A DNA stretch of 64,000 bases from Begonia masoniana (GCA_022432975.1 CM039512.1:37573936-37637935); one strand, 5' to 3'; counted from the first letter of the stretch, positions 23,756-35,186 are shown. The notes: generated by a model not told the origin, from the sequence alone. Translations and numbers: made by a program.

Positions 23756-24157
23756 TGTAATGACCCCTTATCCCAGTAAGATATTGTCCGCTCTGGGGAT
23801 AGGCACGTAGCCCAATATCTTCCCCTCACGGCTTTTTTTGGCGAGAACTTCTCAGAAGGTCACCTAACCTGGAATTGCTCTCGCCGAAGCACTTTTAACT
23901 TCAGAGTTCTTATGGGATCCGTTGCCAATTGTGCTCCAAAACGCGTCTTGCTATGTTGGGGGAGGGTCTCTTTACATATTTTCATTTTCACATACTTCCC
24001 CAAAGCGAATGTAGGATTGTGACGACCCTCTTTTACGACCCGGGATTCGCCTATACTCGAGTCCGGGATTCACCTACATCGGTTAGGTCCAAGTTTTTGG
24101 CCCCGCAACCCGAGGTTGCCCAGCGTCGTACTATACGTGCCCATTTGGGTCATCACA
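23756..24157 (-). mobile_element. Solo LTR of a Cassandra-like TRIM
   Basis: 402 bp from TGTAATGACCCC to GGGTCATCACA (plus strand), diverged from the LTR units at 25138-27212 but colinear with them. It includes the 5S rRNA-derived segment on the minus strand. It has about 30 bp more than the 374-bp LTR there, in the part after the 5S-like segment. The flanks (AGAAT/GAAAT) do not give a clean target duplication. Confidence 0.75.
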
Positions 24158-25137
24158 GAAATAGTGTGAGTTGAATAGTCAACAATGAAAACCAATGGGG
24201 TGAGGTAGAGGAGTCACAACTTCAAAAAGACCAAAGAGAGAAGGAAACCATGCTGAAAATCAAGGAAGAAGTGAAGAGGAAAAGAAGGATAAACATGAAG
24301 AAAAGTCAAAATCCTCTTTAAAACTCAAATGACACCTCAACTCCTTAATCATCTTATTCTAGTAAAGTACCTTAGTATGACCAAGAGCCACGAAATTCTC
24401 CTCCATTTTCAGAGCTCTCCCTTCTCTCAAAGCTCGGTCTTTTGTAAGAAGAATCAAGGTAAGTTAGATTTTAGGTTATGTTCATGTAAAATACTAGTTT
24501 AAGTTTATAAAATTGGAGTTTTCTTGAGATTATGGGGAAGTGATAAACCCTAGATGGCTGCACGAAAATTTGGTTTTCCCTCCTTAATTTCTTGATGTTT
24601 TCGGGTTGAAGATGTAATTGTTGCTATGGTTTGGAATTAAGGAAAAAAACATCAAAAGTAGCATGAATAGGTTGAAAATAGTAAAATACAGGGCAGATTC
24701 GAAATCTATAATTTCGGTACATTGACTAGTTTATCTTGATAAATTGACTTACCATGTTAAAGTAGACTTCTTAAGGATTCCATAGCCTCAGAATTATCGA
24801 ATTCGGTTATGTATAGCAAAAGTTATGAGATTTTAAAATTTGTTGTTTATTTGAGGGAATTCCGAAAATTAGGTTGTTAAGTGAATTTTTATGAATCTTG
24901 TTGATTGGCATGCTTTAGGTATACACAAGTCGAAGGAACTTGACCATTAACTAAACCAACTCAAGAGCAGGTACGTGTATGTATGCATGCGTTTTGGCCG
25001 ATTGGCCTACACCACAAAAGATTATGAGATTGAAGATTTGGTGAATGTAGTTTTGAAGAGTATGGTTGGGTAGAACTCTTAGGTTGTGAGTGAGTTAATT
25101 ATGCTAGTTGTTTGTTTAATGAATGATTTGCGTTATT

Positions 25138-27212
25138 TGTAACGACCCCTTTCCCAGAAAGATATTTTCCGCTCTGGGGATTGGGCCGCAGCCCAATATC
25201 CTCCCCTCACAGCTTTGTTTGGCGAGAACTTCCCGGAAGGTCACCCAACCTGGAATTGCTCTCGCCGAAGCACTTTTAACTTCGAGTTCTTATGGGATCC
25301 GTTGCCAATCGTGCTCCAAAACGCGTCTTGCTATGTTAGAAGGGTCTCTTTACATATGTTTCATTTCCACATACTTCCCCAAGCGATGTGGGATTGTGAC
25401 GACCCCCTTTTTAACGACCTGTCACCTTCCGGTTTGCCCGCGCGGACTTACCGCCATCCGGTTTCGGTTCGTGCAGCCATCGTATCCATACGTGCATATT
25501 CGGTCATCACAATCACCCCCCTTGGGGGCCCAACGTCCTCGTTGCCACATTTCCAGTTGGGTACAGGCTTATGATACTATTTGTAACGACCCCTTTCCCA
25601 GAAAGATATTTTCCGCTCTGGGGATTGGGCCGCAGCCCAATATCCTCCCCTCACAGCTTTGTTTGGCGAGAACTTCCCGGAAGGTCACCCAACCTGGAAT
25701 TGCTCTCTCCGAAGCACTTTTAACTTCGAGTTCTTATGGGATCCGTTGCCAATCGTGCTCCAAAACGCGTCTTGCTATGTTAGAAGGGTCTCTTTACATA
25801 TGTTTCATTTCCACATACTTCCCCAAGCGATGTGGGATTGTGACGACCCCCTTTTTAACGACCTGTCACCTTCCGGTTTGCCCGCGCGGACTTACCGCCA
25901 TCCGGTTTCGGTTCGTGCAGCCATCGTACCCATACGTGCATATTCGGTCATCACAATCACCCCCCTTGGGGGCCCAACGTCCTCGTTGCCACATTTCCAG
26001 TTGGGGTATAGGCTCTGATACCATTTGTAACGACCCCTTTCCCAGAAAGATATTTTCCGCTCTGGGGATTGGGCCGCAGCCCAATATCCTCCCCTCACAG
26101 CTTTGTTTGGCGAGAACTTCCCGGAAGGTCACCCAACCTGGAATTGCTCTCGCCGAAGCACTTTTAACTTCGAGTTCTTATGGGATCCGTTGCCAATCGT
26201 GCTCCAAAACGCGTCTTGCTATGTTAGAAGGGTCTCTTTACATATGTTTCATTTCCACATACTTCCCCAAGCGATGTGGGATTGTGACGACCCCCTTTTT
26301 AACGACCTGTCACCTTCCGGTTTGCCCGCGCGGACTTACCGCCATCCGGTTTCGGTTCGTGCAGCCATCGTACCCATACGTGCATATTCGGTCATCACAA
26401 TCACCCCCCTTGGGGGCCCAACGTCCTCGTTGCCACATTTCCAGTTGGGGTATAGGCTCTGATACCATTTGTAACGACCCCTTTCCCAGAAAGATATTTT
26501 CCGCTCTGGGGATTGGGCCGCAGCCCAATATCCTCCCCTCACAGCTTTGTTTGGCGAGAACTTCCCGGAAGGTCACCCAACCTGGAATTGCTCTCGCCGA
26601 AGCACTTTTAACTTCGAGTTCTTATGGGATCCGTTGCCAATCGTGCTCCAAAACGCGTCTTGCTATGTTAGAAGGGTCTCTTTACATATGTTTCATTTCC
26701 ACATACTTCCCCAAGCGATGTGGGATTGTGACGACCCCCTTTTTAACGACCTGTCACCTTCCGGTTTGCCCGCGCGGACTTACCGCCATCCGGTTTCGGT
26801 TCGTGCAGCCATCGTACCCATACGTGCATATTCGGTCATCACAATCACCCCCCTTGGGGGCCCAACGTCCTCGTTGCCACATTTCCAGTTGGGGTATAGG
26901 CTCTGATACCATTTGTAACGACCCCTTTCCCAGAAAGATATTTTCCGCTCTGGGGATTGGGCCGCAGCCCAATATCCTCCCCTCACAGCTTTGTTTGGCG
27001 AGAACTTCCCGGAAGGTCACCCAACCTAGAATTGCTCTTGCCGAAGCACTTTACATATGTTTCATTTCCACATACTTCCCCAAGCGATGTGGGATTGTGA
27101 CGACCCCCTTTTTAACGACCTGTCACCTTCCGGTTTGCCCGCGCGGACTTACCGCCATCCGGTTTCGGTTCGTGCAGCCATCGTACCCATACGTGCATAT
27201 TTGGTCATCACA
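25138..27212 (-). mobile_element. Tandem multimer of a Cassandra-like TRIM (5 LTRs, 4 internal regions)
   Basis: Period of exactly 444 bp, with LTR starts (plus strand) at 25138, 25582, 26026, 26470 and 26914. Each unit is a 374-bp LTR (TGTAACGACC...GGTCATCACA) plus a 70-bp spacer holding, on the minus strand, a primer site (TGGTATCAGAGCC) and a purine tract (CCCCAAGGGGGG). The last LTR is 299 bp with a 75-bp deletion. Units are almost identical; the first spacer has a mutated primer site. The whole array is flanked by TTATT (25133-25137 and 27213-27217), so it behaves as one insertion. No protein is encoded, as expected for a TRIM; mobility would depend on enzymes supplied in trans. Confidence 0.88.
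25225..25326 (-). other. 5S rRNA-derived segment in TRIM LTR (first of the array)
   Basis: On the minus strand the segment resembles plant 5S rRNA. It has a C-box-like GGTGACCTTCCGGGAAGT, an A-box-like AAGTGCTTCGGCGAGAGCA, and GGATCCCATAAGAACT in the matching order. Equivalent segments recur every 444 bases (about 25669, 26113 and 26557) and, truncated, in the last LTR. 5S-derived sequence in the LTR is the hallmark of Cassandra TRIMs and can bring an internal pol III promoter. The segment is too diverged to be a working 5S gene. Confidence 0.8.
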
Positions 27213-28188
27213 TTATTAGTTTATATTATGGTTATAGAATTGAAGGATGTGTGTGCAACTCATCATGGTTTTCCTAAAGCATAGAAAATGATTTTTATAC
27301 ATAGTTTTCATGTAACAAGAGTAACAAAATATATAACAGTAAAATATGTAATAGTTGTTGTGGGTAGGAACTGAGTTTGGTAGTTCCTCCAGAGGACCGG
27401 TTCCGTCAGAGGGACTGTCATATACGCCATTTCACTTCCCCTAGAGCGAGTTAGTCGTCCCGCCAGGTGGACAATCAGTTAGGCCATCTCTTCTCTAGAA
27501 GCAGTACCAAATAAATCATGGGGGGGGTCATGCACGAAAAAAAACAAGACTCAATAAGCTTTACGAAACCGCATACATAATCAGGAGCAGCATTTATTGT
27601 ACTACATACGTATGGAGCATTAGGCTCATTAGTTTATTTTGTGGTGTAGGTGAATTTGATACAGGTGAGGCCTTGATCCTCAAGAAGGTTGATGGAGCAG
27701 TTGGTGTGGAGGACGTCCATGGAGTGTGCTTGTAGCCGCTAGGGCGATTTTGACCTGTTGGGTAAATGCATAGGTAATTTTGGGATAATGTATGGACAAA
27801 GTTTTGAAGGTGCAGATTTGTATGTAAATGACAAGTTTAGTGTATTTACGGGTGTTCTAGTTTGATGTATAAGAATTGTAAGAAATTATATAGAAATCTA
27901 GTTCAATTGCAGGTTTTGGTTTTATAGTTTTAAACGTTATATTATCGTTTTTTTAACGATAGTGAATAAATGCAAGATTTCATTCTATTATTTTATTTAG
28001 TTCAAAGATTTTATAAGGAGTCTTCTATAAAGTAATATTTTCTTTCCGTTGCAAACATTTAATGTTTTAACGATGTCGTTTTAAACGATGGGCAAAATTT
28101 TAATTGTTAATGGATTTTCCGAGTACGGTTCACACATGAACAGCAAATGTGACGAACCGGGTTCAGGTAACTCGGGGTGTCACAGAGT

Positions 28189-28201
28189 TGGTATCAGAGC
28201 C
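28189..28201 (+). other. Primer binding site of the decayed Ty3 element
   Basis: TGGTATCAGAGCC is a perfect match to the iMet-tRNA-type primer site and lies four bases after the LTR end at 28184. Confidence 0.88.
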
Positions 28202-28340
28202 CAGGTCAAAATCGTTTCTGCAGACTGCCTAACAGCACAAGCTCTGCCACATGGATATTCTTCATCAACTGTAAGTATGTTTATGCATTCTTTGTATGTT
28301 AATATGTAATTATAGTTCTAAATGTGCTAGGAATAACAAA

Positions 28341-31300
28341 ATGAAAGAAGACAAGGAGAGATCAACAAAGAGAACCAGCTGATCTGAACAATGCCGTTAA
28401 CCGATTAACAGATTTGGTGGATCGCCAATCTCAGATAATCGAAAAATTCATTAATAAGGAAGAGCAAGGAACTCACAATGAAGGTACAAGTAATCAGAGT
28501 GGGGATCGTTTTAGGCAACTCAAACCTCCAATCTTTGATGGACAGTCTTCAGATCCTACATATGCTGAAGAATGGATTTGAACTGTTAAAGAAGTTTGAA
28601 GAGCCAAGGTAGAAGAAGTGGATAAAGTTCAATGTGCCTCGTTTTATCTTTCCAAAAGATGCTGGATGTTTGGTGGGATACTATCGTGGCTACAACAAAC
28701 GTGAGAGGATGACATGGGACCATTTTAAGAGAGTATTCTACGATAAGTACTTCAGTCGTGCGGTCAGAACGAGCAAAATGGTGGAGTTTTCACAATTGCG
28801 TCAGACTAGCTCTGTAGCTGATTACGTTCGTCAGTTTGAGTCTTTATCCCGATCTGCTCCTCACCTGGTGAATAGCGATGAGAATAAGTGCACCAATTTG
28901 TCCAGGGCTGAAGGCGGAAGGAAATTTTCAGAGGGGTAGAGCTAGCGGGAACGAGGATATTCCCCCCCCCCTATACCAAGGTAGTAGCTAAAGCTCGGCA
29001 GGTGAAAGGGCTGACAGAAATGTTATCAACAAAGGAAGTCCACCAGGAAATTCTTTCGAGAAGTCCGCCCCATAACAACAAAATAAAGGAGGGCAACGAC
29101 CCCAACAACCGCAGCAATAGCACAGCAACTACAGAGAGGGGTAAAGAGACCCAATGATGGAAAGACTATTGAAAGCGGAAAGAGAAGCAAGTACAAGGAT
29201 CTTTCGTGCCCCAGTACCAGCAATGTCAAAAATGTCAGTAGAACGTCAATCCGAGTGAATGCAAGCCTCGGTTCAAGATCGATGTTTTATTTGCAACGAG
29301 GCTGGTCATTTTGCTAAGAATTGCCCGAAGGGAAACCAGAGTCAGACAAAGTCGAATGTAAGCCAAGGTGTTTTCCCTCATTGAAGCTGAAGATGCGAGC
29401 AAACGTTGTTATGTTAGGTATATTACTAAATGTGTTGCTTGCTAACGTTGATTGACGCAGGGGCTTACACACTCATTGTTCTATAAGCCTTGTGCTTAAA
29501 TTGAATTCGTTACCTATGCCTGCTGAGGGGGCCTTTTATGATTGATGAGTACCATCGGGAGAAATTCTACTTATGCATTCAGATCAAGTAGTTGCCAAAA
29601 ACTGTGTTAGCTGTGGGGGTTATAAGAGCTGCCCGGCCGATTTGATAATTATCAACATGAAGGGTACGATGTTATATTGGGAATGGATTGGTTGTTTCAG
29701 ACATTTTTCTACCATGATTGAGATCAAAAATAGTCTGTTTCCAACCCCCAAATGGTGTTAAGTATTTATTCGAGCTGTGAAAAAATTGTTAGGCTATATC
29801 AGTTGTGTCCTCTATTAGAGTCAGCGATGTGTGAAGATGTGGATGCATGGGTATTTGCGTGAGTATGGTTGACATGAATAAGCAAAACGAAGTGAAGATT
29901 AGGAAGTACCAGTTGTTCAAATTTTTCAGAAGTTTTCTTGGATGAATTACCTGGTTTGCCTCCAGATCGGGAAATAGAATTTGAAAGACGTTAAATGACA
30001 CAGTGACAGACCTAGTAGACAAGAGATTATAGCTTTAGTTTTTCACCATGGGGTGCACCGGTTCTTTTTGTGAAGAAGAAAGATGGATCCCTTAGAATGT
30101 GCATTGACTATCGGAACTTAATAAGTTGACGATAAAGAACAAGTATCCTTTGCCACGTATTATGATTTGTTTGATCAACTACAAGGTGCCAAAGTGTTTT
30201 CAAAGATTGATTTACGATCTGGGTACTAGCAGTGAAGGTTAAAACCAGAGGATATTACCAACACTGCCTTTCGAACTAGGTCGGACATTATGAATTCCTA
30301 GTGATGTCATTTGGTTTAACGAATGCTAGCAGCTTTTATGGATCTTTGAAACGGGTATTTCACGAATACTTAGACAAATTTTGTGATTGTGTTCATTGAT
30401 GACATTTTGATCTATTCCAAGACGAAAGAGGAACACGAAGAGCATTTAACGACGGTTTTGTCAACTTTGAAGCTTCACCGACTGTACGCAAAATTTTCCA
30501 AATGTGAATTCTGGCTCGATCCTGTCAATTTCCTCGGTCAGGTCATTTCGAATAAAGGCAATTATTTCAGTGATCCTTCGCAGAGTCAGGCTATTATGAT
30601 GGCCTCACCTAAAAATGTTGGGGATATACGGAGTTTTCTGGTCTAGCCAGGATATTACAGGAAGATTTGATTTCGGGTTTTCAGGAATAGCCTTTACTTT
30701 AGTCTCGCTGACAGGGAAAAGTGTAAAATTATGGTGGTCTGAGGATTGTGAAAAAGAGTTTTCAGACACTTAAGCAGAAATTGACAACGGCTCCTGTATT
30801 GACACTACCAGCAAAACAGTAATTTCAGCATTTATGTGGAGCTTCTAAGATCGAGTTAGGTGTTGTTTTTAGCAAGATGGAAAAAGTTGGGCTTTGCATC
30901 GAGACAGCTCAAAACATCCGAACGGAACTATCGAGCACGATATTAGAGTAGCAGCAGTGGTTTTTCGCCTTGAAAATATGGAGGACGGAGCATTATATTA
31001 TGGACAGCAATGTGAAGTCTTTTCTGACCACAAATTTTGAAGTACATATTACGCAGAACGACTTGAACCTGAGACAGGAGACGTGGTTAGATTTGGAAAA
31101 GGATTACGATATGAAATTAAATATCACCAGGAAGGCCAAAACAGGGTACAGATGCCTTAAGGCGGAAAATCCACCGTTAATGCGCCTGAAATGTCATCTA
31201 TGTCAGTTCGAGCTCAAATCAGAATTTCAAAGATTTCATATTAGATGGTTGAGATTGACGCGCTACACTTTCATCTAATCATTAAAACCGACACTGTTAG

Positions 31301-32333
31301 AGAAGATTAAAGAAGCTAACACTGATTCGGAATGTGAACGTACAACGTGGTATGTGCCTAATGACCTTGAGCTACGCAAAGAATTCTATCTAAAGCCACC
31401 ATGTCGTCTACTTTCTCTATACATCCTGGAAGTACGAAAAAAGTGTTGTAGAGATTTGAAGCAGCATTTCTGGTGGCCGAACATGAAGAGAGATGTGGCA
31501 AGGCACGTTGAAGCGTGTATTACTTGTCAACAGATTAAAGCAGAACACCAGAGACCAGCCGGAACCTTACGACCACGACCAAATTCCAGAGTAGAAATGG
31601 GAGAGCAGATTTATGGTTGCATTGTTGGACTGCCTAGAACAACGAAAGGGTATGATGGTATATGGTGATTGTGGATCGATTAACCAAGTCAGCCCATTTT
31701 GACCAGTACGAATGACGTTTCATGAGTCAGTTTGATAAATTGTATTTCAGGAGATCGTCAGATTGCCTGGAAGTAGCTATATTCAAGGTTGTCAGATCGA
31801 GACCCCAGGTTTTACATCACATTTTGAAAAGTTTCCATAAAGCCATGGGAACCAATTGCCATTTCGGTACAAAATTCATCCTCAAACAGATGGAGAGACG
31901 GAGAGAACAATTCAAGATTCTGGAGGATATGTTACAGGGGCGTGTGTATTGGAGTTTCAGGGTTCATGAGCAAGTATCTACCTTTAGTGGACTTGCATAT
32001 AATAAACAGTTTTCAGACCACGATTGGCATGGCCCCTTACGAAGCACTTTACTTTTTTGGCCTAAAAGTGTAGGTCTTCTTTATATGGGACGAGGCGGCG
32101 AAGCCAGATTAGTTGGTCTTGATATTTTGTAGCAAACCGCAGAGAGGTGCAACATTAGACAACAAATTTTAACAGCTCAAAACCGCAGAAAAGCTATGCA
32201 GACAAAAGAGGCGGGAGTTGAGTTTAATGTGAATGAGAAGGTGTTTTAAAATTGTGTCATTCAAAGGTTGTAATGAGATTTGGAAGGGAAAGGCAAGTTG
32301 AATCCAGATATGTGGGACCATTCAAAGGAAAGG
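28341..32333 (+). pseudogene. Decayed gag-pol of a Ty3/gypsy chromovirus
   Basis: Start ATG at about 28341. Pieces in the right order: gag capsid (28500-28940), a CCHC knuckle near 29284-29328, protease remnant near 29450, RT from about 29940 with the FIDDIL catalytic stretch near 30391, RNase H around 30840-31150, integrase zinc domain at 31430-31560 and core at 31670-32100. Multiple stops and frameshifts break it, including many small indels. It is clearly related to elements 1 and 2 but a separate subfamily. It stops abruptly at about 32333, where sequence of the element 1 family begins at an earlier point of the same protein. Confidence 0.88.
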
Positions 32334-32911
32334 CACGGTTGATTGGTCCGGATATTGTGCAGCAGACAGTGGAGAAGATTGCTCTTATCCGACAAAGAAT
32401 CTTAACAGCTCAAAGTCGGCAGAAAAGCTACGCAGACAAAAGACGAAGAGAATTAGAGTTTGATGTAGGTGATGAGGTTTTCCTTAAAGTGTCACCTTTC
32501 AAAGGAGTTGTGAGGTTTGGGAAAAGAGGCAAGTTGAACCCCAGGTATATTGGACCTTTCCAAATCGTGAAGAAAATTGGGAAGTCAGCATATCAACTTC
32601 TGCTACCAGCCTCTCTGGAGGGAATTCATAATGTGTTTCATGTCTCTATGCTGAAGAAGTGTGTTAGAGATCCATCGCAGATTGTGGAACAGCAGAGTAT
32701 CGAAGTTCTTCCCACTCTGGCATATGAAGAGAAACCTGTAAGGATCTTGGACTATGCGGTGAAGGTATTGCGCAACAAAGAAGTTCCACTAGTGAAAGTC
32801 TTATGCCACAACCAGAACATAGAGGAAACAACTTGGGAGCGCCAGCAAGACATGATGGACCAACATCCGGAATTATTCAGGTACAGAATTTTGAGGACAA
32901 AATTCTTTTAA
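32334..32911 (+). CDS. 3' end of Ty3/gypsy pol (integrase C-terminus and chromodomain)
   Basis: A near-identical copy of 4854-5431 of element 1, giving the last 190 or so residues of the polyprotein: the integrase C-terminal region and the chromodomain-like tail. The frame is open from 32252 because a piece of the preceding decayed element happens to be in frame. About 230 bp of integrase C-terminal sequence is therefore present twice, first in decayed and then in intact form. The protein is a fragment and is not expected to be functional. Confidence 0.88.
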
Positions 32912-33386
32912 GGAGGGTAGATTGTAATACCCGGTCCTGTTAAACCGTTTCTCTACTCTTTTTTAAAGAAATGACAATATTAAATGTAGGGTTAGTGGAT
33001 GACTAAGCAAGGGTATAAGGGTAATTAGAAATCTAAAGGTGGATAACGTATTTAAGGAAACTATTATTGAAGTAGCCGCCACTGTTTTATTCCATTTCCT
33101 CCCCATTCTCAGCTCCTCAGCCTAGCAGAGCACGATAGGAGACCCCCTTCGACTTTCTCCAGCGACTTCTTCCGAACTTGGTGAGTTTTGCCTCTATTTC
33201 TAGCTACATTGTATCTATTGTTGGTGGGAGAGATGATATTGAGGTTTGGGAAAACACGGTAAGTGAGAGTTAGTTCGGTTTAAGTCGAAATCGAGAATGC
33301 ACAACGACTAGAGTTTCCCTTAGACTTATAGTGGTCTAGAATGAAGATTAGAGGGAATTTAATATATGCTCTGTCTACGGTTTTAG

Positions 33387-33999
33387 GTTGAGCAATACCC
33401 GAAGTGGTTAGCTACCCAGACAATTCCAGGAGATCCAGGTAAGTAATGTTTGTTTGTGCCTTCGGGCCTACATCACAAAACGCTAGGTTTGTATTTACTT
33501 GGATGTGTTTGTATGTCATGCATCATGTCTTCAAAATGTATACGAAAATGAATTTGACTACATATTGGTATGGAGAGGATTGAATGTGATGAAACGGCAA
33601 GGTGAAACAGATTTACTGTTAAGGGAATTAATCCGCCCCTTAATGAGACAGTGGATATATATACTTTGGAAGAGCTGATCCAACTTCCAATTTCACAGGG
33701 GGATCTGAACATGTGAATCAGATTTACTATTAAGGGAATTAATCCGCCCCTTAATGAGTCAGTGGATATATATACTTTGGGAGAGTTGATCCAACTCCCA
33801 ATTTCACAGGGGGATCTGTATCAGAAACGATGAATGAACAACTGAGATGAGAAAGTAGAAACTGCATGTTTAGGAGTTTATGTTTCAGTAATTCATATCA
33901 TTTCTGCATTACTTACTTAGCATTAGGCTAATAGATGAGTTTTGTGATGTAGGTGAAGAAGTGACAACAGGTGTGTTTACTGAGTTCACTGAGGACTAG
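33387..33999 (+). other. Complete LTR exon-2/intron-2/exon-3 module
   Basis: The candidate exon 33387-33438 (52 nt) lies between GGTTTTAG and CCAG/GTAAGTAA. The GCC-TTC-GGC hairpin follows, then arm CCTACATCACAAAAC (33467-33481). The exact complement GTTTTGTGATGTAGG lies at 33939-33953, preceded by a branch-point-like GGCTAAT and overlapping the acceptor GATGTAG/GT. Joining 33438 to 33953 would keep a frame open through both pieces, with 14 codons (33955-33996) before TAG. The segment between the arms holds two copies of a repeat of roughly 100 bp. Transcription and splicing are inferred, not shown. Confidence 0.55.
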
Positions 34000-34486
34000 T
34001 CGGGTTGGAGGAGTACACTTATTCAATGTTCTGGCAGCTGACGGGGCGGTTTAACTGATGTCTGTCAGTGTGGAGGACTAGTAGTTAAGGATTCAGTCTG
34101 AGTATGTTGAGTTCTCATGACAGTAGGAATTTTAGCATTTTGAATACGTTTTGAAATTTACTGATTTTAGCAGTCTGTTGAGTTTTAAATGTTGGTTTTT
34201 ATCGGATTTGATTAATGCTATGGCTTGAGTCGTTCCTGAATGGTCTTTGGGAAGTAAGTAAATTCTTTTCTGTGGATAATGTTGTGTTTCTTTTCTACCG
34301 GATGATGTCGAGTATTTTGTTTGTCGGATGATATAGGTGTTTTGTTTGTCGTCTAGTCCCCGGATGAGAGGGATCATCCGGCTGACGTCACCGGTAGATG
34401 TAGGGTAAAGTCGATCGGATGAGAGAGATCATCCAGCTGACGTCACCGGTAGATGAAGGATATATTTTGTCGCTTAGTGACCGGAT

Positions 34487-34697
34487 GACAAATTTTATGT
34501 TTTGTCGTTTAGTGACCGGATGACAAATTTTATGTTTTGTCGTTTAGTGACCGGATGACAAATTTTATGTTTTGTCGTTTAGTGACCGGATAACAAATTT
34601 TATGTTTTGTCGTTTAGTGACCGGATGACAAATTTTATGTTTTGTCGTTTAGTGACCGGATGACAAATCTTGTGCTTTGTCGTTTAGTCACCGGTGG
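34487..34697 (+). repeat. 35-bp minisatellite array, 6 copies
   Basis: Unit starts at 34487 to 34662 in 35-base steps. One unit has ATAACAAAT instead of ATGACAAAT, and the last is a variant ending in TCACCGGTGG. It occupies the same LTR position as the 77-unit array at 6291-8999. Confidence 0.95.
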
Positions 34698-35012
34698 ATG
34701 TCTTCGAGTAGCCTTTCCCTTTTGTTGACTTTGTTCGGCGGTCGATGAAATTTACTTTTGAAATCTTTAAATTATTTTACGAGTTAAACCTTTGCTTCTC
34801 AACTGATTGATTCTTAATATTGCCAACGATTATTTTAACATGGCTTTGTTTAATTTTACTTTTGTTTAAACGATTTCCGCTGCAAGTTTTCATGTTTTGT
34901 CAAATTTCAAATTCTCAAATTTTCAACGAAGTTTTAAATTTGGCCCAAGTGTTTCTTAGTAATATTCGGGGTTTTGAGTAACAAACCGGGTTCAGGGAAT
35001 CGGGGTGTTACA

Positions 35013-35186
35013 ATAGTGGCAGCTAAACCTCATTAAACCCTTCCTTAAATACATTTTCCACTTTTCAAAATGCTAATTACTCTTTTGCCCTTGCATAGTT
35101 ATTTATTAACGTAATCATCATTTTCTCCCAAATCCTCACATTATAAATGGTTAGTTAAATTCGGTTCAATAGAACCGGGTGCTACA
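35013..35186 (-). mobile_element. Fragment of an inverted LTR (second copy)
   Basis: Same fragment as 9312-9483. The minus strand reads TGTAGCACCCGGTTCTATT onward and resembles the start of the element 2 LTR. It adjoins the 3' end of the LTR at 35012. Confidence 0.6.

Larger units (their letters stand above)
24919..27650 (+). other. LTR exon-2/intron-2 module with covarying arms
   Basis: The candidate exon 24919-24970 is followed by GTACGT. Then come a GGCC-GATT-GGCC hairpin and arm CCTACACCACAAAA (25006-25019). The exact complement TTTTGTGGTGTAGG lies at 27637-27650 and overlaps a TGTAG/GT acceptor. In the other LTRs the arms read CATC and GATG; here both change (CACC and GGTG), so pairing is kept. 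The TRIM array has inserted between the arms. The exon has an in-frame TAA. Confidence 0.5.
24158..28184 (+). mobile_element. 5' LTR of a decayed Ty3/gypsy element, hosting a TRIM array
   Basis: The end is clear: GGGTTCAGGTAACTCGGGG, then TGTCACA at 28184, followed by a primer site. The 5' boundary is not resolved; the solo TRIM LTR at 23756 may sit over it. Without the TRIM array it is about 1.95 kb, like its relatives. It carries donor CAAG/GTAAGT at 24459, acceptor at 24918, a 52-nt candidate exon (24919-24970), donor GTACGT, hairpin and arm (25006-25019), and the complementary arm at 27637-27650. Confidence 0.75.
32923..35012 (+). mobile_element. 3' LTR of element 1 type, second copy
   Basis: TGTAATACCC...GTTACA, 2090 bp, after polypurine tract 32909-32922. 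It is almost identical to 5443-6190 and 8991-9311 but has six minisatellite units and keeps the segment (33756-34468) missing from the first copy. TGACGTCA sites lie at 34383-34390 and 34438-34445. Confidence 0.93.

Noticed and set aside
25225..26700. Working 5S rRNA genes
   Set aside because: Only partial, diverged 5S similarity within LTRs that have primer sites and purine tracts; typical of Cassandra TRIMs rather than 5S arrays.
25123..27219. 698-codon open frame
   Set aside because: It runs through the 444-bp TRIM array; 444 is divisible by three, so one stop-free frame repeats itself. The sequence is LTR and 5S-derived, with no protein domain.
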